A stretch of DNA of 8,586 bases from positions 1 to 8,586 of the forward strand of contig CAYNGH010000141.1 in NCBI GenBank assembly GCA_964396845.1, given 5' to 3'. Source of the stretch: CAYNGH01 sp964396845 (GTDB lineage: Bacteria > Vulcanimicrobiota > JAJTBE01 > CAYNGH01). How positions within the stretch are numbered: the stretch's first letter is position 1; every line of letters begins with the position of its first letter. Under the pieces are notes generated by a model. The model did not search any database. It was not told the DNA's origin and was given only the letters and a program-made list of their open reading frames with translations. Below are positions 1 to 6,229 of this stretch, in pieces. A program made the translations under genes and the position numbers.

Positions 1-1350
1 GGTCGCTCCACCGATGTTGTCCTGCAGATCCTCCGGGGGCTGGAGGCGATTCACAGCAAGGGAATCCTCCACAGCGACCTGAAGCCCGACAACATCCTCA
101 TTGCCGAAAACGATACCATCAAAATTTCTGATTTCGGCGTGGCCAAGATGGGAGTGGGGACCCATTATTTTGGATCCCCTGCCGGAAGCCCCTTGTATAT
201 GGCCCCGGAACAGTTCCTCAAGGGGAAGACTTCGGTGCGCACTGACATCTGGTCAGTGGGGGTCATATTCTATGAAATGATTTATCGAAAACGTCCCTTC
301 GAAAACATTCAGGAAATCATAGATCGAAACTTCCATCCCCACTATACCAGCGACAACAAGATGCAACAAAAAATAAACGAATTCCTGCGCCTTGCCCTTA
401 CCCGGGACGAGGAGGAAAGATTCCAGAATATCCGTGCCATGATTGAGTTTCTGGAAGTCCAGTTAGGTGCGTCATCGGGGGAAAAATCCTCGGAACCCAG
501 CATTCTTGAGATAACCGAGGAGTTGTCCTGCCAGGGCTATTATAACAAGGGAGTGGATTTTGCCAGCATCGGTGACACCGATTCCGCCATCGCATATTAT
601 GACAAGGCCATCGCCGGGGATTCGGACTTTGCCCAGGCTTATCATAACCGTGGCCTGGCAAAAAACGAAAAAGGCCAGTATCAGGAAGCCCTGGATGATT
701 TCACCAGGGCCATCAAACTAAAACCCGATATGGCCGAGGCATACCTTGGCCGGGGGAATGCCCGGCTGGCTCTGGGTAATTTTGACATGGCCATTGACGA
801 TTATAACGAAGCCTTGATGTACAGAGCCGGGGACCCGGACATATATTACAACCGGGGTATCGCCTATGAAAAGATGAATGATTATGATCTGGCCCTGGCA
901 GATTATACCGAGGCTATAAACCAGAGATCAGACTTTGCCCAGGCATATCTGAACCGGGGAGTCTGTTTTGATGAAAAAGGAGATCAGGAGATGGCCATCG
1001 GCGACTTCACCGAGGCGATGATTTATCGAACCGGCTATTCCGATGCCTTCTTTGGCCGGGCCAACGCTTATTTCCGCATGGGGGACATGGATCGGGCCAT
1101 TGCCGATTATACCCAGGCCATTGCCCTGAAACCCGATGATGGAACGGCATATTTTAACCGGGGATTTGCCCACGAAAGCAAGGAAAGTTATGACCGGGCC
1201 ATGGCCGACTACAACAAGGCCGTCGAAATCTGCCCCACCCTTTCACCGGCATACATCAACCGGGGACTGCTGTATCAGAAGCAGGGAAACATAGACCAGG
1301 CCCTGGATGATTTTTACAAGGCCCGAAAAGCCTCATCGGGCAAAGAATAG
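1..1350 (+). CDS. Hanks-type Ser/Thr protein kinase with C-terminal TPR array (5' truncated)
   Basis: The reading frame is open from base 1, so the glycine-rich loop, the ATP-binding lysine and helix C lie outside the window. The 449 visible residues begin in the C-lobe. The catalytic loop reads HSDLKPDN (24-31), with catalytic Asp26, Lys28 and Asn31. The magnesium motif DFG is at 44-46, APE at 68-70, and the helix F motif DIWSVG near 83. The kinase domain ends around residue 156. A short Ser/Glu-rich linker leads to eight consecutive 34-residue TPRs (about 179-449) that run to the stop. No transmembrane segment or PASTA domain is visible, so the product is probably cytoplasmic, with the TPRs recruiting substrates or partners. 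The catalytic-loop Arg of the usual HRD is Ser here, making it a non-RD kinase. Kinase assignment is secure; the substrate is unknown. Confidence 0.95.
   Translation, partial: GRSTDVVLQILRGLEAIHSKGILHSDLKPDNILIAENDTIKISDFGVAKMGVGTHYFGSPAGSPLYMAPEQFLKGKTSVRTDIWSVGVIFYEMIYRKRPFENIQEIIDRNFHPHYTSDNKMQQKINEFLRLALTRDEEERFQNIRAMIEFLEVQLGASSGEKSSEPSILEITEELSCQGYYNKGVDFASIGDTDSAIAYYDKAIAGDSDFAQAYHNRGLAKNEKGQYQEALDDFTRAIKLKPDMAEAYLGRGNARLALGNFDMAIDDYNEALMYRAGDPDIYYNRGIAYEKMNDYDLALADYTEAINQRSDFAQAYLNRGVCFDEKGDQEMAIGDFTEAMIYRTGYSDAFFGRANAYFRMGDMDRAIADYTQAIALKPDDGTAYFNRGFAHESKESYDRAMADYNKAVEICPTLSPAYINRGLLYQKQGNIDQALDDFYKARKASSGKE
535..1347 (+). repeat. Eight tandem TPR units at the end of the kinase
   Basis: Eight back-to-back units of 34 residues (the last 33) share the pattern AYxNRGxAyxxxGdyxxAixDYxxAixxxPd. 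The first begins GYYNKGVDFASIG and the last AYINRGLLYQKQG. The spacing never slips, so the array should fold as one continuous superhelix. Typical TPR positions (G8, Y11, A20, A27, P32) are mostly kept, and the frequent NRG at positions 4-6 marks this as the subtype common in multi-TPR bacterial proteins. The close similarity of the units suggests duplication within the gene. Confidence 0.93.
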
Positions 1351-1366
1351 ACCAGACAGGCCAGCT

Positions 1367-2530
1367 TCAGCAGGGCAGAAACTTCCCGGCCACATAACCC
1401 TGCAGGAGGATCCTGTCCCCTGGAATATAAACCCGGGTTTCGGTTTCATCTTGTTTCATGTGCAAAAGCCCGTCTTGTTGCAGTTCTCTGATTTCCTCCC
1501 GGTAATATTCCATCATGTCCCTTTGAAAAAGCTCGTAAAATCGCCGGGCAGACACTCCCCGGCTCATCCGCAAGCCCAGCATCATGAATTCCCCGGTCCG
1601 GCGGGCAGTGCTCAGGCGTTCTCCAAAGGCCATGGGGTTCATTCCTTTTCTGATTCGTTGGATATACTCCACAGGGTCACCAACATTGGCCCAGCGCCAC
1701 ATCCCACCATGAGAAGAAGCAGAAGAGCCGAACCCCAGCACGGGAATTCCCTTCCAGTATTTGACATTATGCCGGCTGTGGCCGTCCTCCCGGCAGTAGT
1801 TGGAAACCTCGTATCGGCAAAACCCCGCCTCTTCAAGGATTCTGCCGGCATCAAAATACATGGCCTCGGTTTCTTCTTCTTCCGGAATGGAAAGAACCCC
1901 GGAAAAGATTGCATCCCCCGTGGGAGTGCCGGACTCCGGGGTCAGTTCATAGGCGGATATGTGATTCACGGGAAAACTTAGGGCATAGAGCAGATCTCTT
2001 TGCCACTGTCCGGAGCTTTGTCCGGGAATGGCATACATCAAGTCTATACTAACTGACGGAAATATTTCACAGGCAGAAGTCAGGGTTTTAGTGGCAGTTT
2101 CAGCATTGTGGCAACGTCCCAGCAACGACAGCAACCCATCGTCAAAACTTTGAACCCCGATACTGACCCGGTTTACCCCAGTCCGGCGGTAATCGGCCAG
2201 ATCCTGCTCCCAGGAAGTTGCGGGATTAATCTCCAGGGTTATTTCTCCGCCATTTTCCAGCCCGAAGGTTTCCAGCAGGGCATCAAGAACCCGGCTCACC
2301 CGGCGAGGGCCTAAAAGAGATGGAGTCCCACCGCCCAGATGAATCGTATCCGGGATAACCCCGCGGGGATTCATCTGGTGGGAAGACTGCCGGATCTCCC
2401 GGCAGAGGCATTCCACATAGCCGTCCATCATGGATTCGTCCCACCGATCCCGGCCCAGGGAGGCAAAGTCGCAGTAATTGCACTTGCTGATGCAGAAGGG
2501 GATATGGATATATATGCCTGGTGAGTCCAT
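1367..2530 (-). CDS. hemW: HemW-type radical SAM protein (heme chaperone, HemN-like)
   Basis: A 387-residue radical SAM protein. The cluster motif CISKCNYC supplies Cys13, Cys17 and Cys20 for the 4Fe-4S cluster and is followed by Asp-Phe. True coproporphyrinogen dehydrogenase HemN has a further Cys here, so this is the HemW branch, known as a heme-binding chaperone and often misannotated as HemN. Other family landmarks are GGGTP (66-70), EINP (100-103), RVSIGVQSFD (121-130), the HemW-typical SRHNVKYWKG (252-261), GFGSSASS (266-273) and a HemN-C-like domain from about 310. The ATG at 2530 is chosen because MDSPGIYIHIPFC is the usual family N-terminus and GGAAG sits 5 bases upstream. A start 14 codons earlier is possible but unnecessary. 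The gene begins 2 bases after the methyltransferase stop, so the two are probably co-transcribed and translationally coupled. Confidence 0.93.
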   Translation of the reverse strand: MDSPGIYIHIPFCISKCNYCDFASLGRDRWDESMMDGYVECLCREIRQSSHQMNPRGVIPDTIHLGGGTPSLLGPRRVSRVLDALLETFGLENGGEITLEINPATSWEQDLADYRRTGVNRVSIGVQSFDDGLLSLLGRCHNAETATKTLTSACEIFPSVSIDLMYAIPGQSSGQWQRDLLYALSFPVNHISAYELTPESGTPTGDAIFSGVLSIPEEEETEAMYFDAGRILEEAGFCRYEVSNYCREDGHSRHNVKYWKGIPVLGFGSSASSHGGMWRWANVGDPVEYIQRIRKGMNPMAFGERLSTARRTGEFMMLGLRMSRGVSARRFYELFQRDMMEYYREEIRELQQDGLLHMKQDETETRVYIPGDRILLQGYVAGKFLPC

Positions 2531-2532
2531 GG

Positions 2533-3189
2533 TCACTTCCGCCGATAGAAATAAACATGATCCGTCCCCCATGAGAAGGGATAACAGCCTTCTTCGAACA
2601 GGACAAAATCTTCTTCAGGGAGCTGGTGGTGAACGATTATCACCAGGGTTCCCGGCGGTGTTTTTTTGATGTTTTCGACCACGGCACAAACCAGATCCTC
2701 TTGATATGTAGTGGCGGGAAGATAAATCAGGTCTGCACCGCCAAGATCCGTGTCTTTGATGTTCCCCTGGCGGAAGGTGATACTGGCGGTTTTCATTTTT
2801 TTGCGGATATTGTTGGAAATATCGATATATGTCTGAAAAAGCTCCACCCCGACCCCATGAAAACCTCGTAGAAAATAAGCAGAAAACAAGAACCCTCCCC
2901 GGCCTGAGCCAAGATCATAAACCATGGCACCTGGATTCAGGGGGATATGATCCAGCAGGAGTTTCGTGGTGAGGGCCGTGGTTTCGCCGAAAGAAAAGTT
3001 TTTCTCCTCAAGGTCCCCGGCCTTGTCAAACTCCGCCTCGTATATGTGGTGGCCCGATCGGTTAAAATAGCTGGTCATCAGGAGCCATTGAAGCTTCCAC
3101 CACCAGTAACGGGTAAAGAAAAACACAAACTCCAGCCCGTTAAAAACAAAGCTGTAGCAGAACTGTTTTACCTTGAACCACAAGTCCAA
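2533..3189 (-). CDS. Membrane-associated class I SAM-dependent methyltransferase
   Basis: With the chosen TTG start the product has 218 residues. A very hydrophobic, aromatic segment (FVFFFTRYWWWKLQWLLM, about 22-39) suggests an N-terminal membrane anchor. A Rossmann methyltransferase domain follows: motif I VYDLGSGRGG (90-99), the acidic ribose-binding position in GVELFQTY (Glu116), a GNIKDTDL loop (142-149) and strand 4 ADLIYLPATTY (152-162). The anchor-plus-compact-domain layout recalls the FAM173/ATPSCKMT type of protein-lysine methyltransferase; this is inference and the substrate is unknown. The TTG at 3189 has GGGGAGG 8 bases upstream and leaves 145 bases to the divergent gene. An ATG at 3258 lacks a Shine-Dalgarno. 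Starts at 3369 or 3387 would overlap the divergent gene, and the extra hydrophobic residues they add come from the T-rich complement of the intergenic region. Confidence 0.82.
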   Translation of the reverse strand: MDLWFKVKQFCYSFVFNGLEFVFFFTRYWWWKLQWLLMTSYFNRSGHHIYEAEFDKAGDLEEKNFSFGETTALTTKLLLDHIPLNPGAMVYDLGSGRGGFLFSAYFLRGFHGVGVELFQTYIDISNNIRKKMKTASITFRQGNIKDTDLGGADLIYLPATTYQEDLVCAVVENIKKTPPGTLVIIVHHQLPEEDFVLFEEGCYPFSWGTDHVYFYRRK

Positions 3190-3197
3190 TATAAATT

Positions 3198-3204
3198 CCT
3201 CCCC
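3198..3204 (-). promoter_or_regulatory. Shine-Dalgarno deciding the methyltransferase start
   Basis: The minus strand reads GGGGAGG, 8 bases before a TTG codon at 3189. It is the only good ribosome-binding site near the 5' end of this frame. The ATG at 3258 is preceded by pyrimidine-rich sequence, and the ATG at 3369 only by a weak AGAAG. This favours the short form of the protein. Confidence 0.6.
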
Positions 3205-3211
3205 GGCATTA

Positions 3212-3230
3212 TTTGCCTGCCGTTGGCAAA
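3212..3230. repeat. Short inverted repeat TTTGCC-N7-GGCAAA
   Basis: A perfect 6-base inverted repeat with a 7-base spacer lies just upstream of the methyltransferase Shine-Dalgarno. It could be a small operator or a hairpin in the methyltransferase leader. If that gene starts at the ATG at 3258, the repeat lies inside coding sequence. Six-base repeats are common by chance, so the call is weak. Confidence 0.3.
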
Positions 3231-3319
3231 AAACCTGCACCGCCGTCACCGTATCCATGGAAGGGTAAAATGCGCCGGCAGGGAAGATAAAAGAAAAATT
3301 CCATACTAAACATAAAAAC

Positions 3320-3325
3320 GGGAGG
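3320..3325 (+). promoter_or_regulatory. Shine-Dalgarno of the exported GATase-like/Sm-like protein
   Basis: GGGAGG sits 9 bases before the ATG at 3335 and fixes that start. The codons that follow encode a typical signal peptide, which supports the same choice. Confidence 0.75.
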
Positions 3326-3334
3326 CTGTATATT

Positions 3335-4381
3335 ATGAAAAGAACTGTGCCGGCCCTGCTCATTGCCATTTTTCTTCTGGGATCCACCGCAATGGCTGCC
3401 CGGGATGATCTGCCCAGGTATATTTTGGACCAGCTTCATGATGACATCACATATACTGTTGTAACCCAGCGGAATTTAGGTGAGATCGACAGGCTTCCGG
3501 AAGTTCCTCAAAAAAAGCATTTTCTTGTGATTCAGGTGCCCCCGGAAAACTTTGACCAGGATAAAGCCGACCGGGTGATGGGATGGGTGAAGTCCGGCGG
3601 AATCATGTGGTTTTACGATTCCCGGCTGGCAAATTATTTCGGCATGAAAGAAGCTCCTCTCCGGGAGAACGACTTTCAGGGAAAGCCCCACCGTGATTCT
3701 TACGGCGCAGGCAAGGTGGATGGCATCAACTGTATCGCCCATGCCCTGCCCATGCTGGAACATCCCCTGGGCACCGGGGTTCAGACCATACAGATATTCC
3801 TGATGCAGGTGGCTCCCGGCCAGTACAGCGCCGTTGCCAGCGACAGCCCCGGGGTGATTCCCCTTTTTCAGGTAAACCTCGAAAACAAGGCAGTTGTTGC
3901 CTTGAAAAAAGTCGGTGAGGGAAAGGTCATATTCAAACCTCTGGTCTGGCTGGATGTGTTAGGAGGAGAACGATTCCAGACCAACCTGATGGAATACTCG
4001 GGAGGTTACCCGGTTCCAAAATCCGGCCAGGCAATCATTCCCGCAGAAGCTCTCAGGGCAGGCAGTGGAGGCCCGGCAAAACTTGACCGTTATGACAGCC
4101 TTATCCTCTCTGACGGTCAGCAGGTGGTGGGCAAAGTCCTGGAATCGGATTTCGAATTTGTCGGCGACAGCGGAATCGAAAAGCTCTCCGTTGGCCGGAT
4201 GGACTCCATCCGCCTTGTCACCACCGGCACTACCATAACCTTCAAGGACGGAAGCAAATCCACCGGGTCCATCCTGACCCTGTCGGTGAAGTTCAAGACT
4301 CTGGCAGGCAAGACTGTTAAAGTCAACAAGGAAGATATCATCAACATCAAGTTCGATGTGGGCAAGGACAGCCTCAACTGA
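3335..4381 (+). CDS. Exported protein, GATase-like N-terminal domain plus tandem Sm-like modules
   Basis: A 348-residue protein with a clear Sec signal peptide: MKR, a hydrophobic core (PALLIAIFLLG) and a likely cleavage after AMA at 19-21. The mature N-terminal part has strand HFLVIQVPP, then a helix and turn DRVMGWVKSGGIMWFYDSR (about 79-97). This is the pattern of the class I GATase-like/DUF4350-type fold, where a GG turn precedes a strand; no catalytic Cys-His pair is evident, so it is probably a binding domain. Residues about 253-294 and 300-341 form two related beta modules (see the separate entry). The gene is monocistronic, with its own Shine-Dalgarno and a convergent neighbour 15 bases beyond its stop. 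It probably acts in the periplasm or at the envelope. I do not recognise a named family for the whole protein. Confidence 0.87.
   Translation: MKRTVPALLIAIFLLGSTAMAARDDLPRYILDQLHDDITYTVVTQRNLGEIDRLPEVPQKKHFLVIQVPPENFDQDKADRVMGWVKSGGIMWFYDSRLANYFGMKEAPLRENDFQGKPHRDSYGAGKVDGINCIAHALPMLEHPLGTGVQTIQIFLMQVAPGQYSAVASDSPGVIPLFQVNLENKAVVALKKVGEGKVIFKPLVWLDVLGGERFQTNLMEYSGGYPVPKSGQAIIPAEALRAGSGGPAKLDRYDSLILSDGQQVVGKVLESDFEFVGDSGIEKLSVGRMDSIRLVTTGTTITFKDGSKSTGSILTLSVKFKTLAGKTVKVNKEDIINIKFDVGKDSLN
4091..4357 (+). repeat. Duplicated Sm-like beta module in the exported protein
   Basis: Residues 253-294 (beginning YDSLILSDGQQVVGKVLE) and about 300-341 (beginning TITFKDGSKSTGSIL) follow the same plan: hydrophobic strand, DG turn, polar pair, G-x-(V/I)-L, a strand with alternating Phe, a G-x-(E/T)-(K/V) turn, then a closing (D)-(S/I)-I-(R/N)-(L/I) strand. 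This is the small beta-barrel pattern of Sm-like or SH3-like modules found in envelope proteins. The two copies are contiguous and of nearly equal length, which suggests internal duplication. The relation was judged by eye. Confidence 0.6.
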
Positions 4382-4396
4382 CAGGTTCTGCCATGG

Positions 4397-5623
4397 TCAG
4401 TCACTCCGGCCATAAATTATCTGGTTCCGTTGCTGGATATACCAGCAGTAAAGGGGTTTCTCCAGCATAAGGGTTCTGGGGGATTTAGGCGTCAAAGGAC
4501 GTAAATCCCCGCCTGCCCTGTCAACCATATAAAGGCTCTTTCCGTCGGACAGGGACAGGTTTTTACCGTCGGGGCTGGGGGATATATCCTGAATATTTTC
4601 AAGGGGCAGGGACAGGGTGTGGGTGGTGAAATCATCCAGGCTGATATAATAGACATTGTTATCTGAAAACAAGATGATATCTGATTCTTCAAAAGGCACA
4701 TGAATATGGCCCGGGTTTGTCATGCCCAGGGGCTTTTCTATTTCACGGATCATTTTCCCATCCCGATCCCGGATATTGATCCGGGAGGGCCTGTCTGGGT
4801 TGTGTTCCACAAAGAGTCCCCGTTTCGGGAGAAATCTCACCTTGGGGCCGGGATTGAAGAGATATTCTATTTTATCGGAAGTAACCCGGTAAAGCTCATA
4901 AAGCCATTCGCCATCATCCCTGGATTCATCGGGAGTCTTTATTATGCAGAATAACTCATCCCCCTCAGTGGAGTAAGTGGCATAGGTGCATACCTGCCGG
5001 CCTGATTCAAAGGGAATCCTCCTGATAATCTCCCGGCCCGGAAAACGGGCTTCCACCAGCTCATTGGCAGCAAAGTTATTCTGAAGCTCCATCCTGCGAA
5101 TCAAAACCCGGTCATCGGCAAAGGCCAGGAAAATATCATATGGATAATTTTTCTCCAGGAGCCATTTATGTATCTTTTCGCCGGGATCCAGGGGAACCCT
5201 GACAATCATATCATCCAGGTGAACAGTTTTACTGGTGATGTACCTCTGTTTGTTCAGACGCATGTCCATATAAGATGAACCCCGGTCAAACTGCAACCGC
5301 CGAATGCCAAAACAGCTGAATCCATCAGAGGATTGATAAATCATCCGGGGGTTCCCGCCATCAGGATCAATCCGCCAGAGCTGAAAGGGGTTCTGATGGC
5401 CGTCCATATAAGGGAGCCAGCGGACATATGCGATGCTCTTTCCATCGGGACTCCAGTGGGGAAGCAGATCTTCATGATGGGGGATGCTGGCCAGCTTCTG
5501 ATCCAGAAACAAAAGAGCATACATCAGGATGATGCCTGCCACCAGTCCCAGGGCAACCCGGAGAAGAGAGAACTTCTTTTTTGGTTTTTTAACTGATTTC
5601 CCCGATGATTCAAGTTTCTTCAT
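4397..5623 (-). CDS. Membrane-anchored TolB/PD40-type beta-propeller protein
   Basis: A 408-residue protein with a short Lys-rich cytoplasmic start (KKPKKK, 12-17), one transmembrane helix (about 20-40) and a large extracytoplasmic domain, so type II topology. Propeller signatures are the PD40 motif HWSPDGKSIAYV (56-67), a following strand LWRIDPDGGNPRMIY, and near the end SPSPDGKNLSLSDGKSLYMVD (about 348-368) with GGDLRPLT. The middle blades are degenerate. Such propellers usually bind proteins or ligands, as TolB does; no enzyme motif is visible. The ATG at 5623 overlaps the upstream phosphatase stop as ATGA and has no good Shine-Dalgarno, so translation is probably coupled. It is the last gene of the apparent three-gene operon. 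It is not TolB itself, because the N-terminal TolB domain and cleavable signal peptide are missing. Confidence 0.85.
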   Translation of the reverse strand: MKKLESSGKSVKKPKKKFSLLRVALGLVAGIILMYALLFLDQKLASIPHHEDLLPHWSPDGKSIAYVRWLPYMDGHQNPFQLWRIDPDGGNPRMIYQSSDGFSCFGIRRLQFDRGSSYMDMRLNKQRYITSKTVHLDDMIVRVPLDPGEKIHKWLLEKNYPYDIFLAFADDRVLIRRMELQNNFAANELVEARFPGREIIRRIPFESGRQVCTYATYSTEGDELFCIIKTPDESRDDGEWLYELYRVTSDKIEYLFNPGPKVRFLPKRGLFVEHNPDRPSRINIRDRDGKMIREIEKPLGMTNPGHIHVPFEESDIILFSDNNVYYISLDDFTTHTLSLPLENIQDISPSPDGKNLSLSDGKSLYMVDRAGGDLRPLTPKSPRTLMLEKPLYCWYIQQRNQIIYGRSD

Positions 5624-6210
5624 GTATTGGGACTTTCACGCCTTTCCCCCTGGGAGTTAAAGTTCAGGGATGAGAGGATTGCCGACTCTTTTTTTCTTCT
5701 CCCCAGAAGGGCAGTGGCCCAGTGATCCGACCCCATGGGTTTCACCAGCACCGTCACCAGCCCCAGGCGGTTTCCCCCCAGAACATCAGTAAACAGCTGA
5801 TCCCCAATCATAGCGGTATTATCTGGACGGGCATCAATTTTTTCCATCCCCAGCAAAAATGGCCTCGGCCCGGGCTTGGGATTAAAAAAATATGCCGCCA
5901 CAAAGGGAACCTTCAGTTGACCGGCGATTTTTTCCACCCGGCGGTAACGGTGACTGCCAAAGATGATATTGGACACCAGGCATATTCTCCAGGGAGGATC
6001 CTCCCTCATCAGATTTCCGATGATGTCTGAGTATTCCGGGGATACTTCACCGGCTTTTCGCTGGGCAATGGTGTTGTCCACATCAATCAGCAGATTCCTG
6101 ACACCCCGATCCCTGAGAGATTTAAAACTGATCTGGGCAAAATCAGCATAATAATAATCAGGCAACAGGGCCTCACAACGGTTCATGTTGAATTCCGGCA
6201 CCATCGGCAT
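5620..6210 (-). CDS. yqeG: YqeG-like HAD superfamily phosphatase (subfamily IIIA)
   Basis: A 196-residue protein carrying all four HAD motifs: nucleophile and acid/base in DVDNT (Asp43, Asp45, Thr47), motif II Ser80 in LVSN, motif III Lys112 in NPKPGPRPF, and motif IV GDQLFTDVLGGNR (136-148) with Asp137 and Asp142. The N-terminal LLPDYYYADFAQIS and the run GDQLFTDVLGGNRLGL are typical of YqeG, a small family related to mitochondrial phosphatidylglycerophosphate phosphatase (Gep4/PTPMT-like role), so a lipid phosphate substrate is possible but unproven. The ATG at 6210 is used because AGGGCGG lies 5 bases upstream and it starts 19 bases after the TPR gene stop. A longer frame from 6282 would overlap that gene by 53 bases. 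ATGs at 6204 and 6186 are alternatives, the latter closest to the usual family N-terminus. It is the middle gene of a minus-strand operon. Confidence 0.9.
   Translation of the reverse strand: MPMVPEFNMNRCEALLPDYYYADFAQISFKSLRDRGVRNLLIDVDNTIAQRKAGEVSPEYSDIIGNLMREDPPWRICLVSNIIFGSHRYRRVEKIAGQLKVPFVAAYFFNPKPGPRPFLLGMEKIDARPDNTAMIGDQLFTDVLGGNRLGLVTVLVKPMGSDHWATALLGRRKKESAILSSLNFNSQGERRESPNT
5991..6006. repeat. 16-base perfect palindrome centred on GGATCC
   Basis: AGGGAGGATCCTCCCT is identical to its reverse complement and lies inside the HAD phosphatase gene, where it encodes part of a Glu-Asp-Pro-Pro stretch. It has no spacer, so it cannot form a normal hairpin loop. It may simply be chance plus codon choice. 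Confidence 0.4.
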
Positions 6211-6229
6211 AAAATCCGCCCTGCACTTT

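Larger units (their letters stand above)
3190..3334. promoter_or_regulatory. Divergent intergenic region between methyltransferase and exported protein
   Basis: About 145 bases separate the preferred starts of the two divergent genes, the only place in the window with room for promoters. The right half (about 3282-3320) is A-rich on the plus strand, as expected near transcription starts. I find no convincing sigma-70 pair: TACTAA at 3304-3309 and TTGGCA at 3223-3228 are each plausible hexamers but are not correctly spaced with a partner. A short inverted repeat lies at 3212-3230. Confidence 0.5.

Noticed and set aside
1321..1341. GCCCGA-N9-TCGGGC inverted repeat at the end of the kinase gene, considered as a terminator
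   Set aside because: The stem has only six pairs, lies within coding sequence, and is followed by AAAGAATAG rather than a T-run on the plus strand.
535..1347. Direct DNA repeats considered as a CRISPR or satellite array
   Set aside because: The periodicity is 102 bases, i.e. 34 codons, in frame, with substitutions that keep TPR residues. It is protein repeat structure, not a CRISPR array.
1307..1981. 224-residue open frame on the plus strand
   Set aside because: It lies antisense to hemW, whose motifs are unmistakable. The translation is rich in Pro, His and Arg with no recognisable domain and no Shine-Dalgarno.
1367..2530. Annotation as coproporphyrinogen III dehydrogenase (hemN)
   Set aside because: The Cys motif is followed by Asp-Phe rather than the extra Cys of HemN, and the RHNxxYW element is the HemW pattern.
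3303..3387. Extra N-terminal transmembrane helix for the methyltransferase (LFIIYSLPFLCLVW)
   Set aside because: It is read from the complement of the A-rich intergenic region and the neighbour's start. Phe, Ile and Leu codons are expected there by composition alone, and a better start with a strong Shine-Dalgarno lies downstream.
4378..4400. CTGAC-N13-GTCAG inverted repeat between the convergent stops, considered as a terminator
   Set aside because: Five pairs with a 13-base loop and no T-run on either side; too weak to call.
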